Below, piece by piece: positions 10,822 to 22,520 of a DNA stretch of 64,000 bases; position 1 is the first letter of the stretch, and each line of letters starts with the position of its first letter. The notes under the pieces are model-generated. The model did not search any database. It saw only the letters and a program-made list of their open reading frames with translations, and was not told the DNA's origin. The DNA comes from Leucocoprinus leucothites. Its lineage: Eukaryota; Basidiomycota; Agaricomycetes; Agaricales; Agaricaceae. Where the stretch lies: assembly GCA_013368445.1 (NCBI GenBank), contig JAACJO010000001.1:434001-498000 (forward strand). The letters run 5' to 3'. The position numbers and the translations under genes are program-made.

Positions 10822-13800
10822 GATTTGAGTGTTGTGTGGGTAGTGTGTGGGCGGGGAGAGGAGTTCGGCAGTTTCTGGGTTGGAGTTGTATTATACGTTA
10901 TCTAATATCTTTCTGAGAGAAGAGAATGTTTTCCTTGTCAAAAACATCACACTGGACATTGAGACTCACTCGCTATAAAACAAAGCATAGAGATGATATG
11001 CAACACATCACCGAACTATTTTTCAAGGCTCTATTCCTTTTTTTCTCTTTGAGCTGGTGCCTAGCTGCTGGATGTTTTTAGGTAGTAGAGACTTCAAAGC
11101 CCCACTCTCTTAGTACGATTGTTTGATAGACGGCACATAGTTTTATACCGATACCTACTAGACTCCGATTCGGCTAGTAGATGTACTGTCAGACACACGG
11201 ACTACCGACGGACTATATCACCGATAGATCGATGCATTTGGGAACATGGCATAGGAGCAAACCGTCTGGATACTGGTATCTTGTATCGCACTTCTCGTCA
11301 GATGCCCTGCCGAGCCGACAATACGAACTCATTATCAAAGCTAATCCAACAGCCTGACACTTTCGTCGGCAGAAATTTGCTTACTAGGCCCACCAGAAGT
11401 ACGATGAAACACAGGGTGACGGACAGGAAGATTCACGAATTTTCGATGCCCAACGGTAGATAGAAATCAACTCCAACGATAGTCTATGATTGGCAGCGGA
11501 AATCCCCCCACATAAAGTATCTCGAGACCTGTACAAGACCTAAAATACCATGTTCCAATCTTCACCACTAAGATGCTAATTTAAATACCCTCGAGGTAGT
11601 AAATCCCTCGCTACAGTCCATAGATCTATCGCCCTTGGCCTAGATTTCAGCCTACTAGTTTATCGATATTGGTAATATCACTCAAACCGCAAGGGTTTCG
11701 GTGGTTGCACTTCCTCGTAGCTATTGGCGCCATCGTTGGGGTACTCCTTTGCGGGGTTCTTTTTTTATCCTTGTGAACACGTTCATGTACGAGGTAATGG
11801 GCGCTTGAGGCTTCGACTCGCCCAAACTTCGTGCATGTGGCATCCCTCGGTAACTTTTTTCGAGTAGTGGTCAAATGGATTAGCTGACGGGCCCCGCAAA
11901 CCGATTTCCTTGGGGATGGATTCTGACCGAGTTACGATCCTGTGTGCGTACGACAATGATATTGCACCCTTTTCTTAGCCAGTTGTGATGTGAGTGCCAC
12001 TGTTCCGGGTAATGTGTAATCCGTTATCCGGATTCGAAGAAAAGAAGAAATAAGGTTTGCGATTCAAATATCTTCCTTTCTCTCCACGTTCCTTGACTTG
12101 TTTTTGGAAATCTCTGTTCCTGGTACACACTTGAGTAACGGGCATCCGCCGAGCATCATGTATCGTGGGCGTCACCGCAAACTTTCCTTGGACCTGGGAA
12201 GTTTGAATTGAGTTGAAGTCATTCACGCGGCCTTCGGATACCCTAGCCCTACAAGTATACCAAGTTCATCTCCGAGGGAAAAAAAGACCTCAAAACTTGA
12301 CACTGCATTGGGCTGAACAGATAGACCGAGAGTAGCGAAAGGCCAGTAAGGGTTCTTGTGATGTTTACGCCGGCGCCGACGATTCTCTCAATACACTTGG
12401 ACTTGAATACCGTTGAATACAGTGTCGTAAACAAGGTACCGAAGTGGCGGCCAACAGGACTCGTTCTCTGTAGCCTATCAGTTACGTTCGGTGAAATGTC
12501 GGGAAATCCGCGAGAGCGCCACGAGCCTAGGGTTTCTTAGCATCGTGGGCTTCCAATTTCATTCCGACATTTCCGTCAAGAAGAACTTGAAGCTTTCTTT
12601 CGTTCGCTCATATCGGTGGATTCCAAAGACACCTGTTTGTCAATGGCCTAAGTGGTTTCGTTGACCAAAATAATTGTTATCGGGCTTAGCGTTTAATAGA
12701 TAACATGTTCCTCGATATGCTCCATTGGTTTGCGGCTGACTATTTGTAGGTCTCCGAGAAGGCCATTACACGGGCTCTGAGAAGCAAAACGTATTTCAGG
12801 GGATAGCTTGATGCCCCACAAAGTTGAGTGAACCCTACCCTTCAAACGAAGCTTCAGTCGTCCAATCATCTACCGACCCATTCTTTCCAATCACGAGGGC
12901 CAAATGGTTACGGTATAAATTTCATCTTTCTGTCGAGCCGGGTGGCGGTCCTGACCTACGTTCTCCCATCCCAGCAAAAGAAATATTGGCCAAGATCCAA
13001 GCGTTTCTAGCAATCTTGATATGATGCCTCTGGCCTCATTGAAACCTCGAGGTGCGGCGAATCCGGATGTTGACAGCTTAATCTAAGCTCCATGTTTCTT
13101 CTTACTGAGAAGCCGTAATAACAATCGATGCTGAGAGTTCCAGCCAAGCACTTTTCAGTTCAGCTCCCGAGATACTGCTCCAGGATTTTTCAGAACTCCT
13201 CTCAGTAGTGACTGAGGTCTACGAGCGATAGTTCAAAATTCGCAGTTAAGCGTCTGCCGTGTGGTGAGACCAAAGATCGGACACTATTCCCAAGAACCAA
13301 TCAGAGACCCAGCAATCGAATCGGCGTTCGAGGATACCGTGTTCCCGTATGAACTAGATGAAGATCAGGTTTGTAGTATCCGTATTCGCGCAAACCTAAT
13401 CACAGGAGATCGACTCCACAAAGTCCTGAGCCTTTTCCTACTTTTTTCATCTAGACACTTAAGATATACCTATGACTACGCACTGTGACTTAACCTTTCT
13501 TTTTATCCCTCACCGATTATATAGAGAAGGTCCTGGATCATGCTTTCAATCTGGATGTAATGACTGAATACAAAACCAACAAACTCACGCGAGTATCGGG
13601 CAGCCACAACGTTGGTAAAACTTTACATTTGAGGCCAATTCTCTGCCTCCACGTTTTCTAGGTGGGCTGAAACAAAGGGGTCAATAACTGGGATAACTAT
13701 TGAGGCGAAAAAGGAACGTTCCTGATGCCTGTCTAGTCTCCGAGTGTCATTTCGATCAGAATTATCAACAACAGCCAAGAGTTTGAGTTTTGGTGTGCGC

Positions 13801-15590
13801 AACAGTCAATAGGTGGGACGTGAGTATATTTTTGAATACATGCATCATCTATGACGTGGTAAATTCCATGATATCAGGTTGGGGCGGATTCCCCTGTTTG
13901 TAAAACGCGAATCTGTCCCTGCTTGAATTATCAGTCATCTGGTCTCTTGGAATGACTTCGCACAGCGCACCGTGCAGCACCCCTAAACAGGTGAGTGGAC
14001 CGGTGGGTAATTTAAATTGGAACGTAAAATCATCAATTCATCACAGATGCGGCGTTCCAGTGATGTGCTGAGACAATGCCAATGGCTCACACAGCGGACG
14101 AGTGGGTCGGAGACCTACATGTGCTCGATAACCATCATTAATGACGGTGACAAGAAAGAATGCTTCTTCCTTAGGCAACGGAGCGTTTTAATCTTCGTTG
14201 GTCCCCCAAGATCATCTTCAAGTGTTCTATGATCAATAATAGAACAAGTCACGGCACCCGAAGCTTTCTTGTGACAGAATAATTCCACGTGGTCAGGATA
14301 CCTTTGTGAGCGATATAGCATTTCAGTGAAACTGAGCATGTACACCCAGATGAGTTGCAAGCATTATGACGATGAGATGGACTCAGACATAACAGTATTT
14401 CTGGCTCATAAGGCCAGCCATGACGCCCGGTTTAAGTTCGGACGACCCCGACTCGGAACAGCGAACCATGAAGGCGAAAAAGGTCCCAGAAATAGCGGCA
14501 AGGAATTTTAGTGAGGGTTCGCTGAGTTAATTTCAGCGAGAAGTTAACTCCGCCCGTTGAATGCGTAAGGGAAAGTTGAATGCGATGGTTTTCCCATGCA
14601 GGTAAGGTATGATGTTTTCCGCTGTGACGGATTGGTCAGTTTGCTGGGGATCTGATTTCCGAATCATGGAAAAGAGATTAAAAGCTGATTGGACAGCGTC
14701 CCCTTCCTCACACGGAGAAGCTTCAGGCTCCGGTGTTCTAACAAGTTGCCAATCAGTGAACAAGGCAAGAGAGCCCCTTGGAAAGAAACCCAGATGCTGC
14801 GCCAGGAGGGTCACGGCTTCATTCGAGGGAGCTGATACACAATGTAAGTGTAATGCTTGCCTCTTGTTTTTGGAATATGGGAAACGCATACAGTCCTTGT
14901 GGCACGAAACTGAAGTTTAGGGGGAAGTGCATGTCGATTGCACACGACGGAGCCTGATATGGGTAAGTAGAGCCGTAGGAGGAGAACCAGCTGAGCCATG
15001 TAATAGAGTAATGTGGCGATATGATGTTGGCGCTCGTGATGGAGCACTAGGCGACCATACCGCATTCATGAGTTAGGAGGAACCTGAGTTCCAGAGGCAT
15101 GGACCGATAGAGCTGCCGTTAAGCCTGATTGATAGGTAAGCATTTTCGTGGTTCTCCCATTGAGTTTGCTATTGTTTCGTGGGAGCCAATGAATCGAGGA
15201 TTCAAATGAACATTCATAGAAGCGTTGGATTCCTACGATGTTTCTATGATGGATTATCGGCGGCCTGAGGGTGCGACGAGGAGCAGAGACCAAGAAGGGT
15301 GCGACCAATAGAAGATGTCCATGTGTCTTTCAAGCCACTGGGCGGGACCTCTAGATGAGAACATGATAGACATCGGAAATGGAAAGAGGAGAGCCATGGG
15401 AGTATACGGGTCTACCGGCCAAGGTTAATAGGGATGTACCTGATCGAACTCTAGAATTTCTCGTGAATGCTCTTCTGGTGAAAACCAGAGCAATGTTAAA
15501 GTTAGGTTTGGGATGTATTCGTGGGAATTTGATGGTGCCCTCCGAAAATGTTTTGTGAATGTTCTTCGCGGATCGTCACAACACCGACAA
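10822..15590. other. Gene-poor interval, no supported gene
   Basis: Nearly 4.8 kb with only short, unrelated open frames. At 13261-13370 and 13520-13625 two short frames on the plus strand read like parts of one protein, the second containing a P-loop-like GSHNVGKT, but no intact gene can be built and I do not recognise a family. A 118-codon frame at 14533-14889 (minus) resembles nothing I know. No terminal repeats or transposase-like frame were seen. Confidence 0.5.
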
Positions 15591-16296
15591 ATGTCCCAAG
15601 CCGTTGGCAATGTAAGTTCTTGATTCTCGTGGTAGAGGTAGACACTGAAATATGTGGTATAGACTGCTCTCGCATATGCTAGAGTGTGGCACCACGTTGA
15701 TGCATCCGACCGCGTGCTCGGTAAGCTTGCTGAACGCGTTGCGCTCGTATTAATGGGCAAACACAAGCCCATTTATGATCCAAGTGGTACGTAGCAGACA
15801 GGATCTGGATTCTCTTTGCTGAATACCTTCAAAAAGTGGACTGCGGAGACTACGTTATTGTCACGAATTCGAAGCGAGTGAAAGTCAGCGGACGGAAAGA
15901 TGAACAATTGTTGTTCCGGAAACATTCTATGTACCCTGGTGGTTTGAAGGAAACACCATACAAGGATGTGATGGAGAACGACCCCGCACGCGTATGTGTT
16001 ATGGTTTATTATATCTCGAATGAGTGTTGCTAACCCGTGGCTAGATAATTCGCCAGGCGGTAAGCGGCATGCTACCGAAGAATAAGTTGCGGGAACGACG
16101 TCTCGAGCGACTAAAGATATTTCCTGGACTACACATGGGCAAGGTCGGCGCGAACGTGCTTAAAAGCTGGGACGACGGAACGCTTCCACCCGACTATGAC
16201 CCTCATAGGGTTATGACGTCTGAAACTCTGAAGGAGAATTGGAGGGAAACATATCGTGCAGCGGCAGCGGCGGCTGGTTCGTCTTCGAGCACTTAA
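15591..16296 (+). CDS. MRPL23: Mitochondrial large-subunit ribosomal protein uL13m
   Basis: uL13 family protein of the mitochondrial large ribosomal subunit. Exons 15591-15611, 15663-15786, 15837-15991 and 16045-16296 join in frame to 183 residues. Family signatures are [20 protein letters not shown] near the N terminus, [18 protein letters not shown], the YPGGLKE loop, and [22 protein letters not shown]. The C terminus continues with a fungal mitochondrial-type extension ending in an Ala/Ser tail. The first coding exon is only seven codons (MSQAVGN). The intron before the last exon has a CTAAC branch site. The MRPL23 symbol follows the yeast name. The gene converges on the unknown gene at 16424-17400. 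Confidence 0.95.
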
Positions 16297-16423
16297 TTAC
16301 ACATTTTCTAATCTGTTGTTGTTCACCTTATAATAATACCTCACGACCCGCGTGTCCGAGTTTTAGACATCGCATGATGTGTGGGCGATAACATGACTCC
16401 TTCATTCTCCCCTCCGACTTGAC

Positions 16424-17400
16424 TCAACCATCAACTTCGTCATCCTCGTCACTCTCAGCCGATTCCCTGTCATGGCCATCCCTCCCATCCGCCTCTCCAC
16501 CAGGGGAAACGACTTCTTGCCGCTGGGGTGATGGCTTCCTTCCTTGCAACAGCTTTTTTACGAGTTCTTCTGTAAGGACGCCTGAAGAAGGTATTAGTTC
16601 CAGTAAAAGAAATCAGACAGGAGGTATACCAATTGCAACAAGAGCACTCCCATCCAACACTCTGTACATGTCCCTGTTAACCTTCCTCCGCCGTCCAACA
16701 GGATTACCCTCCACCTCAGTTTGCTCTGTATCATTCATACCCAATTCACTGCTCTGAATTTCAACCGCTACCTGCTCTGATGAACTCTCAGCCTTACGGA
16801 GCTTTCGTAACCTTTTCGCTTCACGGTATCGTTTGGAAGCATTAACAAGTAGTCCGTTCTCATCGTAATAACTTGCGGCCAGGTGATGGATATTTTTGAG
16901 CAGGTCCTGGGATAAATACAGTTAATGAACCATACCCCACCCAGAGATTGATGGAATCTATAGCTAACTTGAGAGGGTATCTGGGGAATGCTGTCTAAGG
17001 TTTCGCTCGCCCGCGGAAGCGAAGATATGTAGTTGTCGTCCTCCGCAAACTTCTTTCGCTTGATGGCTCTTTGAATATAGGATGGGTATTTCCGTTTTCC
17101 TTTGACCTCAGGAACCTCTTCCCCCTGAACCAGCTCTTCGCCAACATCCCCACGTTCATTTTCATCTGCCACTTGGGCTTCATAATTTTCTGGGTCTGTT
17201 GTTGGTACCCGTTTATACCTTGGCACTATGATAGATCCCCCAGCATCTTCTGCGATCCATCCACGGAAATCCTGAGTGTCGTGCCGTCGATATGTCCCAA
17301 ACCTTAGATTTCGCTGGGTTTGATGAACTCGAGAACCGTCCGGATGCACACGGAGGCCGGTGAGATCATAAACCGAAGTCCTGCGACTATCCCCTTCCAT
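16424..17400 (-). CDS. Conserved basic protein of unknown function
   Basis: Exons 17400-16969, 16906-16630 and 16581-16424 join in frame to 288 residues. The sequence has a short N-terminal motif (YDLTGLRVHPDGSR), an acidic middle, a basic stretch (KGKRKYPSYIQRAIKRKKF) that could be a nuclear localization signal, and a helical second half (DLLKNIHHLAASYYDENGLL). Further on is RRRKVNRDMYRVLDGSALVAIG, split here by an intron. The tail is Ser/Asp/Glu-rich. Normal intron signals and codon use support a real gene. I do not recognise the family with confidence; an RNA polymerase I or chromatin-related factor is only a guess. It is tail-to-tail with uL13m, 127 bp apart. Confidence 0.8.
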
Positions 17401-18639
17401 TACGGTGGTGGGCGCGAATAACGGTGAGGGAGAGAAGTCTTTACATGTGGATGGAGAAACTCAAGCATCCAACTTCGACCCCAAAACCTAAACTTACTGC
17501 TGATGTAATACCGCCACCCATCTGATCCTCGGACTCCCAGCAGTCAGGGGCCACTCTCACAAGCACAGATCACAACATCCGTTCATTGCGGCACTTTGAG
17601 TGAATACTGTAAGTGTGTTTGGGGAATCTGCTCAAAGAAAATATCAAACATGAAACGACCGATCTGTATCACATGAAAAGTGAGGTTGTTCAACTTCCTG
17701 CATCAGAAGCACGACACTGAGTCCGAGTAGACTTTTCTAATCGCTTTCTGCCAATAGCAGGACAATTCAAAGCGGTTTATAGAATATGGCGTCGGAATAA
17801 AACCATAATCATTTAGGGGCACAAAACTACTCACAAGGCCATACGACATACATCCTTGAGTGCGAGCTAGACTGTGCATCAGGCCAAAGAGATGCATTTC
17901 ATTTGTATGGTCATCTCACAGGAATGCCAGATGAGGAGGCACTGGCAATATGGTCTAGATTTGAAATTTAAATAACTGCTTAGGTCTCGTCACCATATGG
18001 GAAAGCATTTGTAGGTTTTTGATTATTGGAGAAAACGAGAAGGACCCACTACACCTGATTTCAAGACTACCCTGAGCAGTGTCCAAGTAATTGATCGGGT
18101 TGAGGATACACATTATTACTACCTTTGCTAGGGGTCCAGACACTTGATGCTTTTACGCGAAACATTCACACCGGGACCTTTGTAGTGTGTCTTGATTACC
18201 ATTACTACAATAAGGGAATTCCTGAATAAGCGTGAGTAGACATCGACTTTAGTACATATCCTAAACGGCCCATGAGGCATTCACAGACCGGCTCTTACAA
18301 ACTCTTACGGAGTTAAAGCCACAGGGTTCACACACGACCAGGTTCCACTAAGTATTTCAGGGCTACGTGACAACAACAAGGGAACTCTCCACGTTCAATT
18401 CGCTTCTATACCTGTCCCATCATCTGTCAACCTCAGTTACATATAGTCTATACATTGCATGGATGGTGGCGATTGAGCTGAAACGTGGAATAGACTTTCG
18501 GGCCTCGGCTTGGCACTTGTGGGGATTGTCCCTTCCTTAAAGAGATGATTTGATTTGATTTGATTTGATGATCGATATGTTTGTCAGGATTTTTGGGAGC
18601 TATTGGGGCTGGTAATCCATCATCCTTCTGCAATTCACC
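17401..18639. other. Intergenic region upstream of TTC27
   Basis: About 1.2 kb without a supported gene. Open frames are 60-65 codons at most and look random. The only structured element is the short GATTT repeat at 18547-18566. Confidence 0.5.
18547..18566. repeat. Short tandem repeat (GATTT)x4
   Basis: Four perfect GATTT units, about 75 bp upstream of the TTC27 start codon. This is a microsatellite in the presumed promoter or 5' UTR. No function is implied by the sequence alone. Confidence 0.85.
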
Positions 18640-21428
18640 ATGGACAGGGCAGTGCTGCCGCAGATAGAGAAGTCCTTCCTACGGGGTGTTTGGGATTGTG
18701 GCATACCCCCATCATCATCTCCTGCTGTCCTCATTGCAAAGAAAGTCATTGATGGGGATTTTCGCGAGGCTCTTACTTCATCTGAGGCACGCAAACTAAT
18801 TCGCCTTCAAAACGACTGCTTTGATCAACCCTTAGAAGACATTTTCGACTTCTCCGCATCTTCAGACGGCGATCTCGCGGAACAGGAGCTCCTACAACTT
18901 TCCCTTGCTATTGCCCTCTTCCACGCCTTCATACAAGCCAACTGGACTGGGCCTGACTTGAACCTCACCCCCCTGGAAGTCATCACTTTCGACAAATTGG
19001 GGACGGAGACTTCCTTGTCAGAAGATCTCATCAGACAGAAAGCCGTTGCGGAACTAGCTTACGGAGGCGAACCTGCTTACCATCTTACCGCGGTGCCCAT
19101 CTTCTTGAGATTAGCACAAATCTTCCTGGCCCTTCCGTTCCCGCATTTGCAAACCGCTCAATGGTGGCGGCTGAGGGTCGCCTTGGTACATCAACAGATC
19201 TTGGATGAGCCCGTCGCGGACTCTGACCTATTGTCTGCTTCTCTCGAACCCTTGGAGTCCTTTGTATCATCGGAGCCTGACTTGTTGGGCCGACTTTACC
19301 TGGAGCGTGGCCGGTTAGACCACATCTATTCTCAGGACAAGTCAGCGGCGGAGTACTTCGTTAAAGCTGCACGTGCCACTGGTTTGGAATACGAATTGAC
19401 CGGAGCGCTGGGAAAACGCACCAGGTTCCAACAGACCGACCTCAGTCAGCTCGTATTGCTCGCCGAGAGTCGGCTGAGCAGCGACCTAGCCGCCAGTTCA
19501 AATTCCACCGATATTCCCACCCAGAATGGCGGGTCCACCAAGACGAGCGAAAATTTTCAGCTATCTACCGTCCTTCCAGAAACACTTCCTTTGAATGATG
19601 ACACACTCCTCGAGCAGACGGAATTTACATCTTCGCATCCAGCACTTTCCGACTCGCGTCTTCTCCACATCAATCCCCAAAATCAACCTCCGCTACACCC
19701 CGTTGACCAAAGCATCTTCCTTTCCTTGTGCCTCAACGTTAAAAATACATCACCATCTCACGGCCTTACCAGCGAGCAAATGGCCCCTTACGTTGCTCGT
19801 GTCATTTCTCACCCACGTAATTGGTCGGTACATACGGTGGCCCTGCTGCTCAGGTCCCGTCTAGAGTCCTCGCGTACTCGCACAGTTGAACGCTCTACGC
19901 TCCAACTACAGGCGTTGATCGACCAGATGCCAACGTCAGACTCGACATTGTCGGAGCGGCTTCATTATGTCCACTCCATTCCATTGCCGAGTAAATGGGA
20001 GCTTCAAAAAGAGCTTGCCCTCAGGTTCGCAAGCTTGGGAGTTGTCAAATCGGCTCTCGAGATCTTCGAGCGCTTGGAAATGTGGGAAGAGGTCGTTAAG
20101 TGTTGGGGCTCATTAGAACGCCCAGAAAAGGGGATCGCCGTCGTACGCGACTTGCTCGAAGGCCGTAAGGCGGAGGCTGATGTGGTCCTTTCACGTGGGA
20201 AGATCATTTCAGAGGCAAGGAGAAATTTCCAGGACACGTCTCGGGAGGCAAAGCTTTGGTGCCTCCTCGGCGATCTTGAGCCAGAGAAAGCAGTGGAACA
20301 CTATGAGCGTGCATGGTCGGTTTCAAAACATTCCTCCGGCCGCGCCATGCGTTCATTAGGTGGACATTACTTTGCGCGAGGCAGATATTCCGAAGCGGTC
20401 ACATGCTTGAGGCAAGCAGTAATGATCAATCCCTTACTGGCACGTACGTGGTTTGTATTAGGCTGTGCGTGTATGCGAATAGAGGATTGGGAAGGTGCCA
20501 GGAACGCGTTTAGTCGCTGTGTCGCTATTGATGAGGATGACGGAGAGAGTTGGAATAACCTTGCCAGCATGTACCTTCGCCTAGGCACAAACCCTAAGCG
20601 CGATGGCGATAAGGAGGTGAGTTTCTCAATGGCCTCACACGTAGCTCACTAACTTTACTCCTTGGTACTTCGTTACAACCCTGCACACTACAGGCCGACG
20701 TATCCGTGACATACACCAGTGAAACAGCCAAGTCAATACCGTTCGATAACAAGATGTTGGCATTTCGCGCATTGAAGCAAGGCTTACGATACAGCTATTC
20801 CAATTGGCGTATGTGGTACAATTACATGATTGTATCGATGGACGTTGGGCAGCTCAACGAAGCCTGTCGTGCGCTTGGTCGTGTCATAGAGGAAACTTCC
20901 GGCAAGGTGGGTGCGAAGAGTGTCGACGAAGATGTTCTGGATCGGCTCGTGGATGGCGTTGCCAGGGCACCGGGAGTCGAGGGACCTGAAGAAAACGACG
21001 CGAGCACGTTGCAAGATCCCAATCAAGGTCGATGGTTATTCAAAAGCGTAAACGACTTGTTTGAACGCATTCTTCTTCCTCGTGTATCCTCTCCTAGAGT
21101 CTTCCGTGCCTACGCTCGACTTTTGACTTGGCAAAACAAGTGGGAGGAGGCTATCAAAGCATATCTGGACGCTTATCGGAACGGGATCGCAGGAACAATG
21201 GAGAAGGGTGAGACGGACGTGGAGAGATGGAGAGAAGCGGCCCAAGAAGTGGAAGAAATAGTGGATTTGTTGAGGAATTTCGGTCCGCGGGTCGAAGGCT
21301 ACAACTGGAGACTACAAGCTCGAAGCATCGTTCGTACTTTTACTGGACGCACGAAGGATTTCGAGGATGAACCGGGATGGGGCCGTTTGAAGGATCTACA
21401 GGATGAACTGCGCAAAGAAGACGAGTGA
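18640..21428 (+). CDS. TTC27: TPR protein TTC27 / Emw1 homologue
   Basis: Two exons (18640-20616 and 20694-21428) join in frame to 903 residues, close to the usual family length. The single intron is GT-AG with a CTAAC branch site. The C-terminal half has clear tetratricopeptide repeats: EKAVEHYERAWSVSKHSSGR, YSEAVTCLRQAVMINPLLAR and WEGARNAFSRCVAIDEDDGE. These are followed by the family-typical stretch ending in SNWRMWYNYMIVSMDVGQ. The N-terminal half is helical without obvious motif. The yeast homologue Emw1 is essential and linked to cell-wall integrity; an assembly or chaperone-like role is likely. The gene is intact, without the one-base breaks seen elsewhere. Confidence 0.93.
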
Positions 21429-21769
21429 GGGATGCTGGTAGCATGGTAGCATGGTATTAGCACGGACAACATTCGTGTACAGGTCCCGGCGTTGTAGTAC
21501 TATAATGACTTCGGCTTGCCTGCTCAACCCCATTGGATGCGTGATGTGCGAGAACTAACACGGAGAGAGTGTTGTGTCATAAGGAAACCGCGAATAGTGC
21601 TTTTTCCTGAAGGAACAAATACATTGGCGTCGTTGGTATACAAGCGAGGATATAAGCAGAAGAGAGGTACAATTGAGAGAGTTGAGAGAAAGGGAAAATG
21701 ATGCAAATATAATAGGGGGGGATCCAGGGTGTGTCTAGCAGCTGACAAGAACGACAGCAAGAGAAGGTG

Positions 21770-22520
21770 TCAATCCCATCCCAGGTCAGCTGCCATTTTA
21801 TTCAGGACTAAGCTCGTCATAATCTCAGTCGCCAAAGGAAGCGCGGCCGCTCTTAGCGTAAGTTTGCCGTAGTGCTCCTCTTCTGGCTGAGTGAGCTCCC
21901 AAACAGCAAGTGTAGTCCACGAATCCGTGCACTAGAGAAGAAACTTAGCTTGCGAACTATTAAGCAACGAGACGGAACGAACCTCCATTCTTGTTTGGGT
22001 TATCTTCCACTTATATTCTTTGCCCGACTGAGAAGTAAAATAGCGAGAGCTTTCGGAAAAGAATAACCAAGCTTTCACACAGAGGCGGAGCCATGCACTC
22101 ACGAGCTTCCATCACGCTTTCGCTTACGAAACTTCTCAATCATACCAAGATTCGTCTGGTTGTTACCGTAGCACACATAGCCAGGTTTCTGGTTAGGACC
22201 AAGATAAAACCATGACTTTTCTGGCCCTAGAATAGATGTGTGCAGTTGAGCCCATCTAGGTTCACGGTGTAGTTTAATGACGAGGTTGGGCGATTTCGAC
22301 GCCTGTGAGTCAGAGCGGGCGCTTCAGAACCAGTGACCATTTGTGGCAAACAGGCTTCATACCTCGGTTCTATATGATAGTAATAAGTATCAGTGAACAC
22401 GATGGTGACAAGAGACAAATGTACATACACGGAGAACGCAACGCTTCCAGCCTCGTCAACCCATTGATGGAAAAACATATTGTCACCCTTCTGGTAAAGG
22501 ACAAGGGGAGCTGGGGCCAT
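21770..22520 (-). CDS. DUF6593-like basidiomycete protein
   Basis: Five exons on the minus strand (22520-22429, 22369-22363, 22302-22103, 22049-21983 and 21931-21770) join in frame to 175 residues. The second coding exon is only 7 nt. Each intron has good splice ends, and the resulting protein reads smoothly: MAPAPLVLYQKGDNM at the start, then the aromatic-rich strands WFYLGPNQKPGYVCYGN and SGKEYKWKITQTRMECTDSW. A strand-rich C terminus includes TTLAVWELTQPEEEHYGKLT. Short strand-rich proteins with a GKEYKW-type motif near the middle are typical of the fungal DUF6593 family, and the length fits. The function is not known. I am sure of the gene, moderately sure of the family. Confidence 0.75.

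Noticed and set aside
14533..14920. 118- and 103-codon overlapping frames
   Set aside because: Opposite-strand overlap and no recognisable domain; not supported as genes.
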